DNA from: Stenotrophomonas sp.
Lineage (GTDB): Bacteria; Pseudomonadota; Gammaproteobacteria; Xanthomonadales; Xanthomonadaceae
DNA: 18,427 nucleotides
Direction of reading: 5' to 3'
Assembly: GCA_003525885.1 (NCBI GenBank)
Contig: DQIG01000375.1
Coordinates: 10,925-29,351, forward strand
The notes under the pieces were generated by a model, which was given only the letters and a program-made list of their open reading frames with translations, was not told the origin of the DNA and searched no databases. This document shows, in pieces, positions 12,899 to 18,427 of this stretch. Made by a program: the position numbers and the translations under genes. Positions within the stretch are counted from its first letter, which is position 1. Each line of letters begins with the position of its first letter.

Positions 12899-14530
12899 TC
12901 AGGCCATTGAAGGCCCGCGGTTCTCATGCTGGCGGCTGTCGAGGGCGATCTGCTGTTCGCGCTGCCGATTGTCGGTGGACAGGTCGTTCACCATGTCGTC
13001 CATCGAGCGCGCGGGCTGCGCCGTATCCACGCTGGCGCGCTCGCCGGGAATCACCCCGGCGACCCACAGGCGATCTCCGGCCATCATCACCCGGTCGACG
13101 CGCGCGGCATCATCGATGCCGTTGCGCTTGGACTCCAGCACTGCCTGCATGACGTGCTCGTCACCGATGGTGCCAGGTGCCCCCTGGCGGATGCGTTCGA
13201 ACAGCGCGGCGTCCCTGGCTGACAGCGATTCCACGCCATGGGGCTGCGGTGCAGGTTCCGGCGTGGCCGGACCAGCGACCGGTGGATTCGCCGCCGCCTG
13301 CTGCCGCGCCTGCACCTGGTCCGGCTGGAACTCAGCCCGCGTATAGGGCGGACGCTGCGGCGGCCAGTTTTCCGCGCGGTCGAACTCGGTGGTCGGCGCA
13401 TGCTCGCGTGCGACGGCGGCATCGTTCAATTGCCGGCGCGCATCCGCATCGATGACGCCGCCAGGGCGCAGTGGCAGGCCATAGTCCTGCTGGAAGTTGC
13501 GCATGGCCGCCTGCATGCCGGTATCAAACGTGCGCGCATCGCGCTCGACACGTGGGTTCGGTTCGGTCAGGTACCCCAACGCCTCCAGCTGCCGACGCAT
13601 TTCGAACACCGGCTCGCCCTTCTCACCGGGCCCCAGGTTGCCATCGGCCAGCGGCCCGGTCAGGTCGGTCACCGTCCGGCGCTTGAAGTCCGGATCGACC
13701 GCCAGCGTGTCGCTGCGCATGCGTTCCAGCAGCGCATCGTCGATGCGGCCATTGGCCGGGCTGATTCCCCGCTCGGTCTGGAAGCGGCGCACGGCCTGCT
13801 CGGTGGAGGCGCCAAAATCACCGTCGGGCTTGATCGCGGCATTGGCGTTGTTGCGGATGTCCAACCGCTGCAGGTACTGCTGCGCTTCCAGCACCTGCTG
13901 GTTGGCGTCACCCCGGTGCAGGTCCATCGCCGCGGCGGGCGCCTGGAGGGTCGGTACCGGCATCTGGAAGCCTGGTTGCTGCACACGCTGGACCAGGCCG
14001 GCAACCTGGGATTCCCATCCAGTGGCCAGTGTGGCGATGGCGTCCGGATAGGGACTGCCGTTGTTCAGCTCACCGCCATTGACCGATGCCCTCGCCTGCC
14101 GGTAATCGGCATGGTTGGCGTTGACGTTGTCGGACAGCCGCGCGCCGAACATGCCATCGCGCATCCCCACCACCAGCACCCTGGTGGCGATCTCCGCCTG
14201 CGCGGCCCGTTCCGGATGCTCGACCAGCTCGCGCCCCATTCCCAGCGCCTCGCCCAGCCGCTCGTAGTTGTTGACGTGGGTGAGGTGGGCAAAGCCCCGG
14301 CCGAAATACTCTTCGCCACCGAAGTAGCGCAGATCCACCGCCTGCTTCCTGCCCCAGTCTTCCTCGGGCGCGGCGAAATCGCGCGATTCGTGCTGCGCCG
14401 TGGCCAGCACATAGGCAATCTGCCGATGGTCGGTAATGCCGTTGTCGATGCAGGTGCGCACGATCATCTCGACCGACTGGTCCCGGGTCAGGCCGAAACC
14501 CGACCCACCTTTTCCATAGCCTTCGCTCAT
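12899..14530 (-). CDS. X-T4SS effector: GH19-like peptidoglycan hydrolase, two PGBDs, XVIPCD
   Basis: The 543-residue protein has no signal peptide. Residues about 15-180 form a GH19/lysozyme-like catalytic domain: IAYVLATAQHESRDF with candidate catalytic Glu48, and the hallmark YFGRGFAHLTHVNNYERLG (76-94). Two peptidoglycan-binding domains follow at about 204-275 (DGDFGASTEQAVRRFQ) and 302-372 (a VFEMRRQLEALGYL segment, then AMRNFQQDYGL). A proline/alanine-rich linker spans about 385-430. The XVIPCD covers about 432-535, with LSARDAALFERIRQ, GIDDAARVDRVMMAGDRLWVAG and a glutamine-rich end. The architecture equals that of Xanthomonas citri XAC2609, a type IV-delivered lysozyme that kills Gram-negative rivals, plus an extra binding domain. 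It should cleave glycan strands in the target periplasm. The gene lies 47 nt after its immunity gene on the same strand. No strong Shine-Dalgarno precedes the start, although GAAGG is adjacent to it. Confidence 0.92.
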   Translation of the reverse strand: MSEGYGKGGSGFGLTRDQSVEMIVRTCIDNGITDHRQIAYVLATAQHESRDFAAPEEDWGRKQAVDLRYFGGEEYFGRGFAHLTHVNNYERLGEALGMGRELVEHPERAAQAEIATRVLVVGMRDGMFGARLSDNVNANHADYRQARASVNGGELNNGSPYPDAIATLATGWESQVAGLVQRVQQPGFQMPVPTLQAPAAAMDLHRGDANQQVLEAQQYLQRLDIRNNANAAIKPDGDFGASTEQAVRRFQTERGISPANGRIDDALLERMRSDTLAVDPDFKRRTVTDLTGPLADGNLGPGEKGEPVFEMRRQLEALGYLTEPNPRVERDARTFDTGMQAAMRNFQQDYGLPLRPGGVIDADARRQLNDAAVAREHAPTTEFDRAENWPPQRPPYTRAEFQPDQVQARQQAAANPPVAGPATPEPAPQPHGVESLSARDAALFERIRQGAPGTIGDEHVMQAVLESKRNGIDDAARVDRVMMAGDRLWVAGVIPGERASVDTAQPARSMDDMVNDLSTDNRQREQQIALDSRQHENRGPSMA

Positions 14531-14577
14531 CCTTCAGCTCTCCATTTCCAGAACGCATCCGTTCGTCGGGGGACGAC

Positions 14578-15666
14578 CTACTTCAGCAGGTCCGATTCGG
14601 TCGGGGCTTCTCCCCGGCAGGTGTCATAGCGGCGCTGCAGCAGCGTGCGCGGCTCGGTTCCGTGCAGCTGGATGACCTTGTCCTCGCGCTCGCACGGGCT
14701 GACCTTCGCGCGCAGCACGAACCGCCCATTGTCGATATGGTCGATGTCGCGCCCACCGATGGCCGCTTCCAATGCCTTGGCGCGCACATAGCGGTTGCGC
14801 TTGGCATCGAACAGGTAGAACGCATGCACCGGAACGTTGTAGACCCCGTTGTTGTCCTGCCACACCTGCAGGTCTGGCACGCCATCGCCATTGAAATCCG
14901 AAGCGGTCAGCAGCACGGTGGTTGCACCCTGGGCATCGGCGCCGGCGCGGGTCAGGCGCGGCTGCACGCCCGTTACCGCCACGTTGCGCCCGCCACGGGT
15001 CACGCCCATGCTCCGCACCCTGCAGGTCGTCACGTTGTCGGTGCCGCTGCAATCGGCCACCTGGAAGACCACCTGCAGTGCGGGCGTGATCCTGCCTTCG
15101 CCGGGCCGCAGGACGATCCTGCCCTGTTCGTCAGGCGCGGCATCGGCGGTATGCACAGCGGCCGGCGCCGGCGCCGGGGCCGCCTTGGCTTCCGCCACCA
15201 GCGCCGCCGCACCGCTGCCCTGCAACTGGCGGGCACGCAGCAGGGTCATGTGCGTGCGGCACTGCTGTGAATCCAGCTGGGCAACGGCCGTGCCGCCTTC
15301 CGGGCAACGGCTGTCGCGCTGGCGCAGCCATTGCCGCTGCAGATCACGCAGCACCTGCTGATCACTGGCGGTCAGCGTGGAGCGCGCCGCACTGTAGGCG
15401 GCGTTGAGTGCATCGTCGTGCACCTTGAATTCAGCGTCGGCACAACGACGACGGGCCTCCAGCGCGGTGCCCGCGGCCGCCATGCAGGGCGCGTGCGCAG
15501 GGCTCAGATAGCGTGCATCGCCCGCAATCAGTTCGGCACCACTGGGCACCTTGCGTGCGGCGGGCTGGGGCTGCGCCTGAGCGCTTGCCCACAGGCACGG
15601 GCCAAGCAGAAGCAGTCCTGCCAGCAACCGGGTGGCACGCCCCGGCAGGCGTTCAGAGTTCAGCAT
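14578..15666 (-). CDS. Periplasmic immunity protein: LprI-like domain plus XAC2610-like domain
   Basis: The start is the ATG at 15666, with AAGGA 6 nt upstream; it opens a signal peptide ending at ASAQA (27-31). An in-frame start at 15759 would bury that signal and is rejected. Residues about 58-148 look like the lysozyme-inhibitor LprI N-terminal family (DUF1311). They carry conserved cysteines C61, C75, C121 and C136, the segment FKVHDDALNAAYSAARSTL, and QRQWLRQRDSRCP. An alanine/proline linker spans about 155-180. Residues about 185-352 form a strand-rich domain with a calcium-type loop DFNGDGVPDLQVW (257-269) and terminal cysteines C325 and C350. This resembles XAC2610, the inhibitor of the XAC2609 lysozyme in Xanthomonas citri. 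The effector gene follows after 47 nt, which supports a cognate inhibitor. The fusion of two inhibitor-type domains is unusual; the LprI part is the less certain functional assignment. Confidence 0.88.
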   Translation of the reverse strand: MLNSERLPGRATRLLAGLLLLGPCLWASAQAQPQPAARKVPSGAELIAGDARYLSPAHAPCMAAAGTALEARRRCADAEFKVHDDALNAAYSAARSTLTASDQQVLRDLQRQWLRQRDSRCPEGGTAVAQLDSQQCRTHMTLLRARQLQGSGAAALVAEAKAAPAPAPAAVHTADAAPDEQGRIVLRPGEGRITPALQVVFQVADCSGTDNVTTCRVRSMGVTRGGRNVAVTGVQPRLTRAGADAQGATTVLLTASDFNGDGVPDLQVWQDNNGVYNVPVHAFYLFDAKRNRYVRAKALEAAIGGRDIDHIDNGRFVLRAKVSPCEREDKVIQLHGTEPRTLLQRRYDTCRGEAPTESDLLK

Positions 15667-15791
15667 GCGTTTCCTTCCCTGGGGGCGTTGGCCGGCCCCG
15701 TCCTGTTCCGATGATGGATGCTGCCCGGTCGCCAGCGCAACTTCAGCGACAGCGGTCACAGCCCCGTAGGCCGTATCCAGGCCGGCAGCCG

Positions 15792-18320
15792 CTATTTCGG
15801 CAGGGCGAAGGCCATCACGTAATCGCCGTTCGGGGTTTCCATGAAATGGTGGCCACCAGCCATGATCACCACATACTGGCGTCCGCCCTGCGCGTACACC
15901 ATCGGCGTGGCCTGCCCGCCTGCGGGCAGCGCCGCATGCCAGAGCTCCTTGCCGGTCTTCAGGTCGATGGCGCGCAGCAGGTCATCGGTGGCGGCGGCGA
16001 TGAAGATCAATCCGCTGGCAGTCACCACCGAACCGCCGTTGTTCGGCGTGCCGATCTCGATCGGCAGGCCGGAACGGATGCCGAACGGCCCATTGCCGCG
16101 CGCGCTCCCAAACGGCCGATCCCACAACAGCTTGCCGGTGCGCAGATCGATGGCCCGGATGCCGCCATAGGGTGGCTGCTTGCACAGCAGACCGGTGAAC
16201 GGCAGCCGCCAGCCGGCGTTGACCTGGATACCGTACGGCGTGCCCACCTGCGGATCGCCGGCGCCCTCGCCACCGCCCCTGTCGGCGCGGATCTTCTCGC
16301 GTGGCAGCCAGCCCAGCCGGTCGGCTTCGGCACGTGGCACCAGCCGGTTGTAGTTGGGCATGTCGTTGTAGTTGGCCACGATCACGCCACGGCGGGTGTC
16401 GATGGACACGCTGCCCCAATCCGAACCGCCGTTGTAACCGGGGTATTCGATGGAATGGCGATCACTGCTCGGCGGCGTGTAGAAACCTTCGTAGTACGCC
16501 TTGCGGAACTGGATGCGGCAGACAAGCTGGTCGATCGGGGTGATGCCCCACATGTCGCGCTCGGTCAGGTCATGCTCCCGACGCAGCGTGTGGTACAGCG
16601 AAAACAGCTGCGTGGGTGAACGCTGCTTGGGTTCGACGCCACCCACCGGCACCTTGCGCTCTTCGGCGGCAGTCAGCAGTTGGCCGTTGCGGCGGTCGAG
16701 GATGTAGAGGTCACCCTGCTTGGTCGGCAACAGGATCGCCGGCACCTTGCCCGCCGCCGTCGGGTAGTCCACCAGGCTGGCCTGCGAACCAAGGTCGTAA
16801 TCCCACACATCCTTGCGCACGACCTGGAAATGCCAGGCCGGCTTGCCGGTGGCCACGTCGATCGCCACCAGCGACGTCGCATAGCGGTTCTGGTTTTCCG
16901 TGCGCGAGCCACTCCAGTAGTCGCCTGCTGAATTGCCCAGCGGCAGATAGACCAGTCCCAGCGCCTCATCACCCGTGGCCGTGGTCCACATGTTCGGCGT
17001 GCCGCGCGTGTAGGTCTGCTCATGCGGCGGCAGGCCGCTGCGCTCGGGCTGGTCCATGTCCCATGCCCAGCGCAGCTTGCCGGTGATCGCATCGTAGGCC
17101 TGGATCACCCCCGACGGTGCGTCGCGGCGCTGCCCGTCCAGCACCTGGTGGCCGGTGACGATCACCCCGCGCACGATGGCCGGTGGCGACGTGATCGACA
17201 CGTAGCCCGGCGGCACCTCGCCCATGCCCAGGGTGATGTCGACCTGGCCGTTGTTGCCGAAATTCGCGCACGGGCGACCACTGTCCGCATCCACCGCGAT
17301 GATGCGCCCGTCCAGCGTGCCTTCGATGATGCGGGCCCAGCAGGCCGGACGACTGCCCGGTGCAGCGCTGCGGCTGACGCTGGGCGGTGGCTCGGGCAGG
17401 GCCAGGTCGGCAGCGGCATCGGCCAATGCCGCGTCGGCAATGGTCGGCGTGCTGGGCTGCTCGTAATAGCTCACACCACGACAGGCAGCGGTGTACGGAA
17501 TCGAGGCGTCCCTCACCTTCGGGTCGAACCGCCACAGTTCCTTGCCGCTGGCAGCATCAAGCGCGATCAGGCGGTTGCGGGCGGTGCACAGGTACAGGCG
17601 GTCGCCGATCTTCAGCGGCGTGGTTTCCGCACCCCAGCGCTTCTTCGGCATATCGCCTGTGCGGAACTGCCAGGCCGGTTGCAGCGTGGCTACGTTGGCC
17701 GGGGTGATCTGCTGCAGCGGCGAATAGCGGGTGGCGGCATTACTGCGCCCCCACGCCGGCCAGTCCCCCTCGGCAGGCTGGTCGGCCGGCTGCAGGCCGG
17801 TGGTATCGCGCGTGGGTTCCAGCCCGGCGCTGGCCGCGCCTTCCGGGAACGGCTGGTGCCCGTCCACTTCGCCGTGCGGCGCGAACGCCAACCCGAAGGC
17901 AGCGACGAACACCAGCATCAGCACGCCGGCCACACTGCGCGACACGCGCCTGGAGACCGGTTCGCGAAGCGTCGGCGCCAGCAGCGCCAGCACGATGCCG
18001 AGCGCGGTCACCAGGCCCAGCCGCGGCACCCAGCGCCAGTAGTCGCTGCCCGCTTCCCACCATGTCCACAACAGCGTGCCGACGAACACCAGCGCATACA
18101 GCAGCGCGCCGCTGCGACGATTGCCGAACAACAGCCGGCCACTGACCAGCAGGCCGGCCCCGGCGATGGCGTAGTACGCCGAGCCGCCAAGGCTGAGCAG
18201 CCACGCGCCGAGCCCGCCGATGACCAGGCCAAGCACGACCAGCAGCAGCGACAGCACGGTGACAAGGGGATGCCGGGAGGCGCGGACGGGAGCAGGAGCG
18301 GACTGCGGCGTGGCGGACAT
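15792..18320 (-). CDS. Membrane-bound PQQ-dependent dehydrogenase (glucose/quinate/shikimate family)
   Basis: The 842-residue protein starts at ATG 18320 after GGAGAT. Residues about 18-148 hold five membrane segments, as in E. coli Gcd, and the rest is the periplasmic eight-bladed propeller. Landmarks are CRGVSYYE (280-287), TSPPAIVRGVIVTG (377-390) and SGVIQAYDAITGKLRWAWDMD (403-423). DVWDYD (504-509) holds the catalytic Asp507, and PTKQG holds Lys534, 27 residues on, the same spacing as Asp466 and Lys493 of E. coli Gcd. A last blade segment GGQATPMVYAQGGRQYVV precedes the AGGHHFMETP tail. The enzyme oxidises a sugar or polyol in the periplasm and passes electrons to ubiquinone. The family is usually about 800 residues; here an insertion rich in Ala, Pro and Ser at about 288-328 adds length. 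The substrate is not certain, since the residue expected at the active-site entrance of glucose enzymes differs. No PQQ biosynthesis genes are in the window. Confidence 0.93.
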   Translation of the reverse strand: MSATPQSAPAPVRASRHPLVTVLSLLLVVLGLVIGGLGAWLLSLGGSAYYAIAGAGLLVSGRLLFGNRRSGALLYALVFVGTLLWTWWEAGSDYWRWVPRLGLVTALGIVLALLAPTLREPVSRRVSRSVAGVLMLVFVAAFGLAFAPHGEVDGHQPFPEGAASAGLEPTRDTTGLQPADQPAEGDWPAWGRSNAATRYSPLQQITPANVATLQPAWQFRTGDMPKKRWGAETTPLKIGDRLYLCTARNRLIALDAASGKELWRFDPKVRDASIPYTAACRGVSYYEQPSTPTIADAALADAAADLALPEPPPSVSRSAAPGSRPACWARIIEGTLDGRIIAVDADSGRPCANFGNNGQVDITLGMGEVPPGYVSITSPPAIVRGVIVTGHQVLDGQRRDAPSGVIQAYDAITGKLRWAWDMDQPERSGLPPHEQTYTRGTPNMWTTATGDEALGLVYLPLGNSAGDYWSGSRTENQNRYATSLVAIDVATGKPAWHFQVVRKDVWDYDLGSQASLVDYPTAAGKVPAILLPTKQGDLYILDRRNGQLLTAAEERKVPVGGVEPKQRSPTQLFSLYHTLRREHDLTERDMWGITPIDQLVCRIQFRKAYYEGFYTPPSSDRHSIEYPGYNGGSDWGSVSIDTRRGVIVANYNDMPNYNRLVPRAEADRLGWLPREKIRADRGGGEGAGDPQVGTPYGIQVNAGWRLPFTGLLCKQPPYGGIRAIDLRTGKLLWDRPFGSARGNGPFGIRSGLPIEIGTPNNGGSVVTASGLIFIAAATDDLLRAIDLKTGKELWHAALPAGGQATPMVYAQGGRQYVVIMAGGHHFMETPNGDYVMAFALPK

Positions 18321-18398
18321 CGTCGATCTCCGGGGGCAGCATGCGCCGTTATCCCACCGCCTGCGTGAAGCGCACGCGTATGTGTGGCCTGCGGATAC

Positions 18399-18427
18399 GA
18401 CGACGCCGGCACACGGCCGGCGTCGTC
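18399..18427. terminator. Perfect 12-bp hairpin at the window edge
   Basis: The arms 18399-18410 and 18416-18427 pair perfectly around a 5-nt ACACG loop. The hairpin lies 78 bp upstream of the PQQ dehydrogenase start and runs to the last base of the window. It could be the terminator of a gene lying to the right, or a bidirectional one. The bases after it are not visible, so a U-tract cannot be judged. Confidence 0.5.

Noticed and set aside
12899..14530. Reading this gene as a phage endolysin
   Set aside because: GH19-like plus PGBD occurs in phages, but the C-terminal XVIPCD, the paired inhibitor gene and the lack of phage neighbours favour a T4SS effector.
13238..14629. 463-codon open frame on the plus strand
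   Set aside because: It is antisense to the GH19-like effector gene, whose domains are clear. The composition is typical of a shadow frame.
17022..18368. 448-codon open frame on the plus strand
   Set aside because: It is antisense to the PQQ dehydrogenase N-terminal half and shows no recognisable domain.

Overview
The window is GC-rich chromosomal DNA of the Xanthomonadaceae. It most likely comes from the Stenotrophomonas maltophilia group. The evidence is two proteins with a C-terminal XVIPCD (Xanthomonas VirD4-interacting protein conserved domain), the secretion signal of the bacteria-killing type IV secretion system of Xanthomonas, Stenotrophomonas and Lysobacter. The S9D peptidase, the DUF4952 protein and the membrane PQQ dehydrogenase also fit this group. 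No tRNA, rRNA, insertion sequence, CRISPR array or phage gene was seen. Species assignment is an inference from gene content, not from a search.

Layout. 1-2000: the 3' end of a conserved hypothetical gene (+), a small secreted protein (-) and a lipoprotein with several cysteines (-). 2000-5010: a periplasmic S9D prolyl-oligopeptidase-family peptidase (-), ending in a strong hairpin, then a 109-residue cytosolic protein (-). 5008-5472: a 465-base gap with one perfect 18-bp palindrome. 5473-7591: first toxin-immunity locus (+). An exported immunity candidate lies 12 bp ahead of a HExxH zinc-metallopeptidase XVIPCD effector, and a terminator-like hairpin follows. 7607-8765: a HipA-like kinase gene with a leaderless-type promoter, overlapped by a DUF3037 gene (+). 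8782-10783: a periplasmic serine hydrolase and a DUF4952 protein (-). 10834-12848: a CrgA-type LysR regulator (-) divergent from a quinone-oxidoreductase-like MDR enzyme (+), with an imperfect palindrome over the regulator's start codon. 12899-15666: second toxin-immunity locus (-). A secreted LprI plus XAC2610-like immunity protein is followed by a GH19-like, double-PGBD, XVIPCD peptidoglycan hydrolase. 15792-18320: a five-TM PQQ-dependent dehydrogenase (-). A perfect 12-bp hairpin closes the window.

How the genes work together. The two effector-immunity pairs are the main interest. In both, the exported immunity gene comes first and the leader-less effector second, so the cell makes periplasmic protection before the toxin. 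The effectors would leave through a type IV secretion machine encoded elsewhere and act in a rival's periplasm: one on a peptide bond of unknown identity, the other on peptidoglycan glycan strands. The immunity proteins guard the producer against attack by its kin. The lipoprotein at 1096-1914 has no adjacent effector and could be an orphan immunity protein. The remaining genes look like ordinary envelope, metabolic and regulatory functions. The HipA-like/DUF3037 pair is a small translationally overlapping module of unknown role.
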